11,339 bases of DNA from an uncultured Collinsella sp. (GCA_900547345.1 URGG01000064.1:1-11339), one strand, 5' to 3'; positions 1 through 6,415 are shown, counted from the stretch's first letter. Notes: a model not told the origin generated them from the sequence alone. Numbers and translations are program-made.

Positions 1-891
1 CAGACGGTGCGCCGCATACTGATGCGGCGGGAGAACGGCGGGGAGTACCGCTACGCGGGCGTGGTCGTGCCCGGCGGCATGCCCGCCATCGTTCCCATGG
101 ATGACGAGGAGAGGGTGATACGGATGCTTGAGGACTCGCACAGGCCCCGCGCCAAGACCGAAGCGTGGGACTTCCCGCTCACGGGCAAGCTCTACGACGG
201 GCGCGACGGCGGGCTGATGACCGGCGCCAGCGGCACGGGCAAGTCGGGCAGGCCCTATCACTACTACCGCTGCCGCAGCTGCGGGCGCACCGTGCGCCGC
301 GATGCCGTGGAGAAGCGCGTGGCCGACGCCGTGCGCGAGGCCCTGGGCAGCGCCGACAGCCGCGAGCGCATCGCTCGCATGCTGGCCGACGCCGAGGAGG
401 AGCGCGCCGACGAGAAGCCCTTGAGCGAGACCATAAAGGGCGAGCTGGCCAAGATCGAGACGGCGTTCTCCAACATATGGGCGGCCATCGAGTCGGGCAT
501 CGCGCCGCCGGGCGGCAAGGAACGCATAGACGCGCTGAAGCAGCGGCAGGCGCTCCTCAAGGACGAGCTGCGCACGGCCGAGGCCCTTGAGGCCGCCCGC
601 CTTGACTACGACCGCGCGCTGTTCTGGCTTGAGGGCATGGCTGCCGCCGAGGTGGACGGCGCGCAGCTTCTGCGCACGTTCGTGGCGCGCGTGGTGCTGG
701 GCGGCCCCGACGATGACGACGGCCTGCGCGTGGCGTTCACGTTTGACGATTCTGCCGGCTTGGGCGATAATCCGTCGCTGCCTGGCGCTATAGGTCCAGG
801 TGGCGAGGTGTTCGACCGAATGAACGCCAGCTCCACCAATGGTTACAAGCAGGTAGGTAAACGCACCTACCTGTTTTTTTATTACATATAG
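1..891 (+). CDS. Large serine recombinase, C-terminal part (5' end outside window)
   Basis: The frame is open from base 1, so the N-terminal catalytic serine domain lies off the left edge; the GTG at 7 is an internal codon. What remains resembles the recombinase domain (TVRRILMRRE, then GGMPAIV), then the zinc-ribbon region (LTGKLYDGRDGG to HYYRCRSC), then a charged helical stretch that is probably coiled coil, at about 300-660. Such enzymes integrate and excise phages and conjugative elements by site-specific recombination. The first cysteine pair of the zinc ribbon, normally CxxC, reads DGRD here (codons 196-207), while the second pair, CRSC (271-282), is intact. The last residues, up to the TAG at 889-891, are encoded by a terminator hairpin and do not look like a natural C-terminus, so the end may be fused or degraded. 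The family is fairly certain; activity is unknown. Confidence 0.85.
   Translation, partial: QTVRRILMRRENGGEYRYAGVVVPGGMPAIVPMDDEERVIRMLEDSHRPRAKTEAWDFPLTGKLYDGRDGGLMTGASGTGKSGRPYHYYRCRSCGRTVRRDAVEKRVADAVREALGSADSRERIARMLADAEEERADEKPLSETIKGELAKIETAFSNIWAAIESGIAPPGGKERIDALKQRQALLKDELRTAEALEAARLDYDRALFWLEGMAAAEVDGAQLLRTFVARVVLGGPDDDDGLRVAFTFDDSAGLGDNPSLPGAIGPGGEVFDRMNASSTNGYKQVGKRTYLFFYYI
850..880 (+). terminator. Rho-independent terminator at the recombinase 3' end
   Basis: A perfect 9-bp stem, CAGGTAGGT (850-858) with ACCTACCTG (865-873), has a 6-nt loop and is followed by seven T. It lies inside the open reading frame, before its stop codon at 889-891. Confidence 0.85.
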
Positions 892-893
892 AT

Positions 894-941
894 ACCGCAG
901 AGAATCGAACTCTGTGCAGGGCGCGGGCGTAAAGAAAACGC
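894..941. repeat. 48-bp direct repeat, copy 1, with a tRNA-like T-arm
   Basis: It matches 1107-1154 at 45 of 48 positions; the differences are at 899, 913 and 931. Read on the minus strand, 898-914 forms CAGAG-TTCGATT-CTCTG, a perfect 5-bp stem with a 7-nt loop that fits the tRNA T-loop pattern. Next to it, 927-941 forms GCGT/ACGC around a 7-nt loop. The distance between the arms and the lack of a D-arm or acceptor stem argue against a working tRNA. It may be a tRNA-derived integration-site remnant; that is inference. Confidence 0.75.
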
Positions 942-997
942 GTAGGCGTTTTTAGCCCGCGGGCGAGGACGCCGGCAGGCGGCCGAAGCCGGTGCGG

Positions 998-1028
998 ATT
1001 TGCGAAGCAAATACGCGGATTCTCCGCG
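998..1028. repeat. Pair of adjacent small hairpins
   Basis: ATTTGC-GAA-GCAAAT (998-1012) and CGCGGA-TTC-TCCGCG (1014-1028) are two perfect 6-bp inverted repeats, each with a 3-nt loop, separated by one base. Neither has a T tract. Function unknown. Confidence 0.6.
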
Positions 1029-1106
1029 AAAACTTCGACTCAAAACGGATGCGATGTTTATCGAATCTCAGCCGGCCATGCGCCGCATCAACGGATCCCC
1101 TCCCGC

Positions 1107-1154
1107 ACCGCGGAGAATCGAACTCAGTGCAGGGCGCGGGCGTTAAGAAAACGC
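1107..1154. repeat. 48-bp direct repeat, copy 2
   Basis: Second copy of the repeat at 894-941, exactly 213 bp downstream, with 45 of 48 bases identical. Its T-arm-like stem has one mismatch (4 of 5 pairs). The neighbouring stem is longer here, GGCGTT/AACGCC (1139-1155). Confidence 0.75.
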
Positions 1155-1170
1155 CTTGGCAACGCAGACC

Positions 1171-1184
1171 GGGACGCGCTTTCC
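1171..1184. repeat. Half copy of the palindromic element
   Basis: GGGACGCGCTTTCC matches the right arm of the full elements at 1201 and 1263. No matching left arm is visible at the expected position upstream, so this is a truncated copy. Confidence 0.6.
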
Positions 1185-1200
1185 CAATGGCAGCCCAGGC

Positions 1201-1246
1201 GGAAAGCCCATCCCGGAATCCCGCCTCAGACTGGGACGTAGTTTCC
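1201..1246. repeat. Palindromic repeat element, copy A
   Basis: A 46-bp unit: left arm GGAAAGCCCATCCC (1201-1214), 18-bp spacer, right arm GGGACGTAGTTTCC (1233-1246). Minus-strand RNA pairs at 12 of 14 arm positions, including two G-U pairs. Copy B starts 62 bp further on and has closely similar arms and spacer. Confidence 0.75.
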
Positions 1247-1262
1247 GGATGACACGTCAAGT

Positions 1263-1308
1263 GGAAAGCGCATCCCGGAATCTCGCCTCAAACTGGGACA
1301 CACTTTCC
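1263..1308. repeat. Palindromic repeat element, copy B
   Basis: A 46-bp unit: left arm GGAAAGCGCATCCC (1263-1276), 18-bp spacer, right arm GGGACACACTTTCC (1295-1308). On the plus strand three of 14 arm positions fail to pair, but in minus-strand RNA all three become G-U pairs, so the stem is complete there. This suggests a structured RNA read from the minus strand, or a REP- or MITE-like repeat family. Confidence 0.75.
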
Positions 1309-1395
1309 GCTTCACCTGCCGCCTCGAAAAACCTGCGCTCTCGCCATCCCAAAACTGGGTAGAAGAAAGCCAAAACGCAATCGCAGGAGGTCAAT

Positions 1396-2274
1396 ATGAC
1401 TGCAGAAGATAAGGCAAAGAACGCCGGCAAGGTCGCGCTCGTCTTGGAGGGTGGTAGTTTTCGCGGGCAGTTTACCGCGGGCGTGCTCGACGTTCTCATG
1501 GAGGCTGGCGTCGAGATTCCGGCTGTCTACGGTGTATCGGCCGGCGCCCTCAACGGCGTGAACTACAAGTCGCACCAGATCGGCCGTGCCAACCGCATCA
1601 ACCTGGCTTTCTGCAACGACAGCCGCTTCATGGGCGCCGCATCGTTTGCGTCCACGGGCTCTATTGTGGGTTACGACTTTATCTTCAACGATGTCCAGGA
1701 CCGCCTGGATCCCTTTGACAACGAGACGTTCGACGCGAGCCCCATCGAGATGTACGCCGTCGCTACGGACATGCTCTTTGGAACCGCCACGTACCTCCCG
1801 GTCAAAAGCGCCGTGCTCGACCTCGATGCCGTGCGCGCATCGACGTCGCTGCCGCTGGTGACGCCGCCGGTCGAGATTGACGGGCACAAATACGTCGACG
1901 GTGGCGTAGCCGATTCGATCCCCATCGAGCACGTGCTGGAGGAGGCGGGCTTCGACCGTGCAGTCGTCATCGTCACGCAGGATCGTTCGTATGAGAAAAA
2001 GCCTTATGAGTTTATGCCTGCCGCGCGCGCCCGCTATGCCGACTACCCCTATCTGCTCGAGGGAATCGAGACGCGCCACGACCGCTACAACATTCAGCGC
2101 ATGCACCTGTGGAAGTATGAGCGCGAGGGCCGTGCGTTGGTCGTCGCTCCGCAAAAGCCGGTCGAGGTCGGCCACGTTGAGCACGATTCGGCAAAGCTCC
2201 TCGACCTGTATATCCAGGGCCGTCAGGAGGCAAAGCGCCTGCTCGCGGAAATCCAAGAGTTCGTTGAGCGCTAA
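1396..2274 (+). CDS. Patatin-like phospholipase family protein
   Basis: A 292-residue patatin-fold serine hydrolase of the bacterial RssA/YjjU type, probably an intracellular acylhydrolase acting on lipids; the substrate cannot be read from sequence. The family's parts are in order: a glycine-rich oxyanion loop GGSFRGQFTAG (19-29), the nucleophile elbow GVSAG with Ser48, and the DGG motif with Asp168 completing the Ser-Asp dyad. No signal peptide or membrane segment is seen. AGGAGG at 1385-1390, 5 nt before the ATG, supports this start. The gene stands alone between the repeat cluster and the promoter of the ribosomal operon. No convincing terminator follows; CAGCT/AGCTG near 2299-2314 is short and has no T tract. 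Confidence 0.9.
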   Translation: MTAEDKAKNAGKVALVLEGGSFRGQFTAGVLDVLMEAGVEIPAVYGVSAGALNGVNYKSHQIGRANRINLAFCNDSRFMGAASFASTGSIVGYDFIFNDVQDRLDPFDNETFDASPIEMYAVATDMLFGTATYLPVKSAVLDLDAVRASTSLPLVTPPVEIDGHKYVDGGVADSIPIEHVLEEAGFDRAVVIVTQDRSYEKKPYEFMPAARARYADYPYLLEGIETRHDRYNIQRMHLWKYEREGRALVVAPQKPVEVGHVEHDSAKLLDLYIQGRQEAKRLLAEIQEFVER

Positions 2275-2374
2275 CGACGGCGAACCCTCAAAAAATGACA
2301 ACAGCTAAAGAGCTGGAAAAATCACGGCTCGTGGATGACATGTGCAGAAACTCTGGTCGGAGCCAAAATACCTG

Positions 2375-2402
2375 TTGACTCGTACGGCGAGCGGGGTAAT
2401 AT
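2375..2402 (+). promoter_or_regulatory. Sigma-70-type promoter of rplM-rpsI
   Basis: TTGACT (2375-2380) and TAATAT (2397-2402) are 16 bp apart, each close to consensus. This predicts transcription starting near 2409, about 60 nt before rplM. Confidence 0.8.
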
Positions 2403-2408
2403 GGACGG

Positions 2409-2440
2409 GTTACTTGCAGAGCCCCGTGAATCTCTGTAAC
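2409..2440 (+). promoter_or_regulatory. 5' leader hairpin of the rplM mRNA
   Basis: GTTA (2409-2412) pairs with TAAC (2437-2440), and CAGAG (2417-2421) with CTCTG (2432-2436), leaving a 4-nt bulge CTTG on the 5' side only and a 10-nt loop. It begins at the predicted transcription start. It could be an L13 autoregulatory site or an mRNA-stabilising end; both are inference. Confidence 0.5.
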
Positions 2441-2468
2441 AACACGTACTGTACATGGAGGAGTCTAA

Positions 2469-2912
2469 GTGATTTCGAAATCGACTCACTACGCCAAGCA
2501 GGGCGAGGTCCAGCGCAACTGGGTTCTCGTCGACGCCGATGGTGCTGTCCTGGGCCGTCTTGCCACCCAGATCGCAATGATCCTGCGCGGTAAGAACAAG
2601 CCCCAGTTCACGCCCAACAGCGACTGCGGCGACTTCGTTGTCGTCATCAACGCCGATAAGGTCCAGCTTACCGGTAACAAGGCCGACACGAAGACCTATT
2701 ATCGCCACAGCGGCTACAACGGCGGCCTCAAGGCTGAGAGCTTCCGCCAGGCTATGGAGAAGCACCCGGAGAAGGTCATCGAGCGCGCCGTTCGCGGTAT
2801 GCTGCCCAAGACCACCCTCGGCCGTGCCCAGATGACCAAGCTTAAGGTCTACGCTGGCGCCGAGCATCCGCATGCTGCCCAGAACCCCACGAAGATTGAG
2901 CTGGAGGCTTAA
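2469..2912 (+). CDS. rplM: 50S ribosomal protein L13
   Basis: 147 residues, the usual length for L13, an early-assembly protein of the large ribosomal subunit. Family hallmarks are plain: NWVLVDADGAVLGRLAT (17-33), GDFVVVINADKVQLTGNK, YYRHSGYNGG, GMLPKTTLGR and the C-terminal VYAGAEHPHAAQNP. The start is GTG; GGAGGAG at 2457-2463 lies 5 nt upstream and decides it. It is the first gene of a two-gene operon with rpsI, the common bacterial arrangement, and only 2 nt separate the two. A strong promoter and a hairpin leader precede it. Confidence 0.98.
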   Translation: MISKSTHYAKQGEVQRNWVLVDADGAVLGRLATQIAMILRGKNKPQFTPNSDCGDFVVVINADKVQLTGNKADTKTYYRHSGYNGGLKAESFRQAMEKHPEKVIERAVRGMLPKTTLGRAQMTKLKVYAGAEHPHAAQNPTKIELEA

Positions 2913-2914
2913 AG

Positions 2915-3310
<396 letters not shown>

Positions 3311-3341
3311 GGTTTTATCTCCTTTCGAGATACAATGTACA

Positions 3342-3384
3342 AGCGGGGCCTGCCGATTCCTCGGCGGGGCCCGCTTTTTTTTTT
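3342..3384 (+). terminator. Rho-independent terminator of rplM-rpsI
   Basis: A 15-position stem (3342-3356 with 3361-3375) has one G-G mismatch, one G-U pair and a TTCC loop, and runs into about ten T up to 3384. It separates the ribosomal operon from glmM. Confidence 0.93.
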
Positions 3385-3433
3385 CGACTAGGGTGGGCGG
3401 TTGCATATCGCCTGCTAGGGAAGGAGCGATCCT

Positions 3434-4849
3434 ATGCCCCAGAACATCTTCGGTACCGACGGCGTCCGTGGCGTCGCCAATGCCGACCTCTCGTGCGACC
3501 TCGCGTTTCGCCTGGGCCGCGCGGCGACCAAGTTCCTTGGTCCGGATATCTGCATCGGCCGCGATACGCGTCTTTCGGGCACCATGCTCGAGAGTGCTCT
3601 GACCGCCGGCATTATGGCCGAGGGCGGCCGCCCGCACTGCTGCGGCGTCATCCCTACGCCTGCCGTGGCGCTGCTCACCGTCCAAAACGAGCTTGATGGC
3701 GGCATTGTCATCTCCGCTTCGCACAATCCGCCGGAGTTCAACGGCATCAAGTTCTTTAGTCGCAAGGGTATGAAGCTTCCCGATGCTGTCGAGGAAGAGA
3801 TCAGCGCCTGGGTCATGTCCGAGGAAGCCATGGCTGCCGACACGCTGCCGACCGGTGCCGGCGTGGGCCACATTATCAAGATGAAGGACGCCCGCAAGGC
3901 ATATGTCGATCATGCCATCGATACGCTCGATGGCCTGAGGCTCGATGGCCTGGTCGTTGCCGTCGACTGCGGTCACGGTGCTTCCTGCCAGACTACGCCC
4001 GCCGCGCTGCAGCGCCTGGGTGCCACGGTCCATGCCATCAACACCGATTACTGCGGCACCGACATTAACGTTGAGTGCGGCTCTACGCATCTTGAGCCCC
4101 TGCGCGAGCTCGTGCTGCGCACCCATGCCGACATCGGCCTGGCCCACGACGGCGACGCCGACCGCGTACTGTTCGTGGACAGCGAGGGCAATGAGATCGA
4201 CGGTGACTACATCCTGGCTATCTGCGGTTCTGACCTCGCCGCTCGCGGCAAGCTCGCCAACTCCGAGATCGTTTCGACCGTCATGTGCAACCTGGGCTTC
4301 TCCATCGCTATGAAGGAGCAGGGCTTCGAGATGGTCCAGACCGCCGTGGGCGACCGCTACGTTCTGGAGCGCATGCTCGCGGACGGCGCCGTCATCGGCG
4401 GCGAACAGTCCGGCCACATCATCTTCCTGGAGCACAACACCACCGGTGACGGCCTGGTGACGGCTCTGCAGCTGCTGGCCGTGCTCAAGCGCACCGGTCG
4501 TACCCTCACCGATCTTGCCGGCATCATGAAGAAGTACCCGCAGGTACTCGTCAACGTGCATTCCGACAACAAGGCTGGTCTGGACGATTGCCAGCCCATC
4601 TGGGATGCCGTCGCTGCTGCCGAGAAGGAGCTTGACGGCCGCGGCCGCATTCTGGTGCGCCCGAGCGGTACCGAGCCGATGACGGGGCGGCTTCGGGGGG
4701 CGCCGGAGGGGTCCGGAGCCGCTGGTCCGCGTGATGGCCGAGGCCGAGACGCACGAGCTGACCCAGCGCGTTGTCGACGACATCGTCGAGGTTGTCAAGC
4801 GCGAACTTCCCTAATGGTCAAAAACGGGTGCCAAGTGGTAAACTGTTAA
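3434..4849 (+). CDS. glmM: Phosphoglucosamine mutase, frameshifted near its 3' end
   Basis: GlmM converts glucosamine-6-phosphate to glucosamine-1-phosphate for UDP-GlcNAc and cell-wall synthesis. Visible are the catalytic-serine loop SASHNP (Ser96), the metal-binding DGDADR (239-244), the sugar-binding GGEQSG, and the phosphate-binding RPSGTEP (409-415). AAGGAG at 3420-3425 supports the ATG. Right after GTEP, 43 extra bases (4679-4721) shift the frame: the read-through product has 471 residues and ends at 4849 in an arginine-rich tail unlike the family. Removing the 43 bases restores the frame LVRVMAEAE to KRELP and a TAA at 4812-4814, giving 445 residues, the normal length. The insert is an imperfect copy of the preceding 43 bases. 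Because glmM is normally essential, a sequencing or assembly error is at least as likely as a real mutation. Confidence 0.95.
   Translation: MPQNIFGTDGVRGVANADLSCDLAFRLGRAATKFLGPDICIGRDTRLSGTMLESALTAGIMAEGGRPHCCGVIPTPAVALLTVQNELDGGIVISASHNPPEFNGIKFFSRKGMKLPDAVEEEISAWVMSEEAMAADTLPTGAGVGHIIKMKDARKAYVDHAIDTLDGLRLDGLVVAVDCGHGASCQTTPAALQRLGATVHAINTDYCGTDINVECGSTHLEPLRELVLRTHADIGLAHDGDADRVLFVDSEGNEIDGDYILAICGSDLAARGKLANSEIVSTVMCNLGFSIAMKEQGFEMVQTAVGDRYVLERMLADGAVIGGEQSGHIIFLEHNTTGDGLVTALQLLAVLKRTGRTLTDLAGIMKKYPQVLVNVHSDNKAGLDDCQPIWDAVAAAEKELDGRGRILVRPSGTEPMTGRLRGAPEGSGAAGPRDGRGRDARADPARCRRHRRGCQARTSLMVKNGCQVVNC
4679..4721 (+). repeat. 43-bp imperfect tandem duplication inside glmM
   Basis: Bases 4679-4721 match the preceding 4636-4678 at 29 of 43 positions, and at 20 of the last 25; both end in GAGCCG. 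Eight of the 14 differences are changes to G. The unit is about 81 % GC and is not a multiple of three. Confidence 0.75.
4815..4844 (+). promoter_or_regulatory. Candidate promoter of the PTS IIA gene
   Basis: TGGTCA (4815-4820) and TAAACT (4839-4844) are 18 bp apart. Each matches the sigma-70 consensus only in part. It sits directly after the restored glmM stop, 42 bp before the IIA start. Confidence 0.35.
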
Positions 4850-4885
4850 GGTTATTTTGGTTGATCGGTATGTCCGAGGGGGAGC

Positions 4886-5383
4886 ATGTTCACTAAAGTC
4901 CTAAGGTCTTTTGGTATGCGTGGTCGAGTCCTTACGTTGGATGCTCCCATCTCGGGTGACGTCATTCCGCTCTCCGAGGTAAACGATCAGACGTTTGCTA
5001 CCGGCCTTTTGGGCCAGGGCGTGGCGATTCAGCCCACCGGAACGCGTGTGATCGCGCCGGCTGATGCCAAGGTCGAGGCCATTTTTCCCACGGGACACGC
5101 CGTTGCGCTTAACACGGTCGATGGCTTGGACGTGCTCATCCACGTTGGTTTGGACACTGTTCAGCTCGAGGGCAAGCACTTTACCGTACATGCGCAAGTG
5201 GGTGACATCGTCCATAAGGGCGATGTACTCATTGAGTTCGATCGCGAGGCAATTGCTGCCGAGGGTTACGATGTGACGGTTCCCATCTTGGTATGCAACT
5301 CCGTTGAGTTCTCGAGCATCAAGGGCTCCGTTGGCGTGCATGTCGAAGAGATGGACCAGCTCATCGTTGCTCGCGAGCGCTAG
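4886..5383 (+). CDS. PTS sugar transporter subunit IIA, glucose family
   Basis: 165 residues, close to E. coli IIA-Glc (Crr). This soluble protein takes a phosphate from HPr and passes it to a IIB domain during sugar uptake; in some bacteria it also signals carbon status. The two active-site histidines are clear: His71 in FPTGHAVAL and His86 in LIHVGLDTV, the latter matching the phosphorylated residue. The C-terminal fold segment VPILVCNS is also family-typical. There is no IIB or IIC domain, so it must serve a transporter encoded elsewhere. A purine-rich GAGGGGGAG (4876-4884) is unusually close to the ATG, so the exact start is less certain; Met11 is an alternative. It lies between glmM and nagB, which suggests a GlcNAc or glucosamine system, but the sugar cannot be read from sequence. 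Confidence 0.92.
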   Translation: MFTKVLRSFGMRGRVLTLDAPISGDVIPLSEVNDQTFATGLLGQGVAIQPTGTRVIAPADAKVEAIFPTGHAVALNTVDGLDVLIHVGLDTVQLEGKHFTVHAQVGDIVHKGDVLIEFDREAIAAEGYDVTVPILVCNSVEFSSIKGSVGVHVEEMDQLIVARER

Positions 5384-5405
5384 CAAGTGCGCGTGGCCAT
5401 TAGCC

Positions 5406-5411
5406 TACAAT
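5406..5411 (+). promoter_or_regulatory. Possible -10 box for nagB
   Basis: TACAAT is a good -10 match, but no clear -35 lies 16-18 bp upstream. If used, transcription would begin near 5418 and give nagB a leader of about 237 nt. Confidence 0.3.
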
Positions 5412-5423
5412 TCAAACACGTTT

Positions 5424-5457
5424 ACGGAGGGCGCCCTTGAAAGAGGACGCCCTCCGT
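5424..5457 (+). promoter_or_regulatory. Strong hairpin between the IIA gene and nagB
   Basis: A perfect 10-bp stem, ACGGAGGGCG (5424-5433) with CGCCCTCCGT (5448-5457), continues after one C-A mismatch with four more pairs and is capped by a GAAA tetraloop (5439-5442). No T tract follows, so it is not a typical intrinsic terminator. It could be part of a nagB leader or an mRNA-end stabiliser. Confidence 0.6.
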
Positions 5458-5566
5458 GGCAAGATGGAATTTGTCCGAAGCTAAAAGGCTTTGGGTCACC
5501 GTGGACGGGCAGGGGCCTCGACGCGGTTAGACACGAGACACATACATTACGCGACCTCGCCCTGGT

Positions 5567-5638
5567 GGCCGCACACGTTGGTTGCGGCCGACGCGGGCCG
5601 CGGGCAAGTGCTTGTAAGGGAGCCTTGCCTCTCTTGTA
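5567..5638 (+). promoter_or_regulatory. Two further hairpins in the nagB leader
   Basis: GGCCGCA (5567-5573) pairs perfectly with TGCGGCC (5583-5589). AAGGGAG (5616-5622) pairs with CTCTCTT (5629-5635) with one G-U, and can be extended to about 10 bp (5613-5638). The second hairpin ends 2 nt before the nagB ribosome binding site, where it could affect translation. Regulation is inferred. Confidence 0.4.
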
Positions 5639-5654
5639 CGAGAAAGGACGCGTA

Positions 5655-6383
5655 ATGAAGATCATTAAAGCTAAAGACTACGAGGATATGAGCCGCAAGG
5701 CCGCCAATATCATCTCGGCCCAGGTTATCCTCAAGCCCGACTGTGTGCTGGGCCTTGCCACCGGCTCCACCCCGATCGGTGCCTACAAGCAGCTTGCTGC
5801 TTGGTACAAGAAGGGTGACGTCGACTTTGCCGAGGTCAGCACCTACAACCTGGACGAGTATCGCGGCCTTTCGCACGACGATCCCCAGAGCTATCACTAC
5901 TTCATGCGTGAGAACTTCTTCGATCACATCAACATCGACCTTAACAACACGCATGTGCCCGACGGTTCCAACCCCGACGCCGCCGCTGCCTGCTCTGAGT
6001 ACGACAAGATCGTCGCCGAGGCCGGTTACCCGGATCTGCAGCTGCTCGGTATTGGCAACAACGGCCACATCGGCTTCAACGAGCCCGATGACCACTTCTC
6101 CAAGGGCACGCACTGCGTCGACCTCACCGAGAGCACCATTCAGGCCAACAGCCGCCTGTTCGACAGCATCGACGATGTTCCCCGTCAGGCCTACACCATG
6201 GGTACCCAGACCATCATGTATGCCCGCATGATCCTGGTCGTCGCCAACGGCGAGGCCAAGGCTCAGGCCGTGCATGACATGTGCTATGGTCCGGTTACGC
6301 CCGAGTGCCCGGCTTCGATCCTGCAGCTGCACACCAACTGCGTTGTCGTTGCCGACGAGGCCGCCCTTTCGCTCTGCGAGTAG
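5655..6383 (+). CDS. nagB: Glucosamine-6-phosphate deaminase
   Basis: NagB converts glucosamine-6-phosphate to fructose-6-phosphate and ammonia, bringing amino sugars into glycolysis. At 242 residues it has the length of the short NagB type without the E. coli C-terminal extension. Motifs in order: phosphate loop GLATGSTP (33-40), NLDEYRGL with the catalytic Asp67, and GIGNNGHIGFNEP with His138 and Glu143. The residue matching E. coli Asp141 is Asn136, as in several Gram-positive NagB proteins. The frame is open further upstream to 5304, but AGAAAGGA (5641-5648) and homology from MKIIKA onward set the start at 5655. It follows the PTS IIA gene after a 271-nt structured gap and ends before a strong terminator. 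Confidence 0.96.
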   Translation: MKIIKAKDYEDMSRKAANIISAQVILKPDCVLGLATGSTPIGAYKQLAAWYKKGDVDFAEVSTYNLDEYRGLSHDDPQSYHYFMRENFFDHINIDLNNTHVPDGSNPDAAAACSEYDKIVAEAGYPDLQLLGIGNNGHIGFNEPDDHFSKGTHCVDLTESTIQANSRLFDSIDDVPRQAYTMGTQTIMYARMILVVANGEAKAQAVHDMCYGPVTPECPASILQLHTNCVVVADEAALSLCE

Positions 6384-6415
6384 CGCGAATCCTGCAGCTC
6401 GACATAGCCTTGCCT

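Larger units (their letters stand above)
892..1395. other. Gene-free, repeat-rich region between the recombinase and the phospholipase
   Basis: No convincing gene is seen in these 504 bases. From left to right they hold copy 1 of a 48-bp direct repeat (894-941), a short AT-stem hairpin AAAACGC/GCGTTTT followed by T (935-953), two adjacent 6-3-6 hairpins (998-1028), copy 2 of the direct repeat (1107-1154), and tandem palindromic elements (1171-1308). A minus-strand frame of 102 codons (952-1260) crosses all of these repeats and is probably not a gene. No clear promoter for the downstream phospholipase was found. Confidence 0.7.

Noticed and set aside
891..970. A possible tRNA on the minus strand
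   Set aside because: T-arm and an anticodon-like arm are present, but there is no D-arm or matching acceptor stem, and the distance between the arms is wrong.
952..1260. A 102-codon minus-strand frame across the repeat region
   Set aside because: It is made of the direct repeat, hairpins and a palindromic element; no ribosome binding site or domain was found.
1312..2301. A 329-codon minus-strand frame opposite the phospholipase
   Set aside because: The plus strand carries clear catalytic motifs and a good ribosome binding site; the minus frame has neither.
4673..4721. Programmed frameshifting or a G-quadruplex in glmM
   Set aside because: There is no slippery heptamer with a following structure, the shift is explained by a 43-bp duplication, and fewer than four regular G-runs are present.
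5304..5654. An N-terminal extension of nagB
   Set aside because: The frame is open by chance; homology begins at MKIIKA with a good ribosome binding site, and the extension overlaps the IIA gene.
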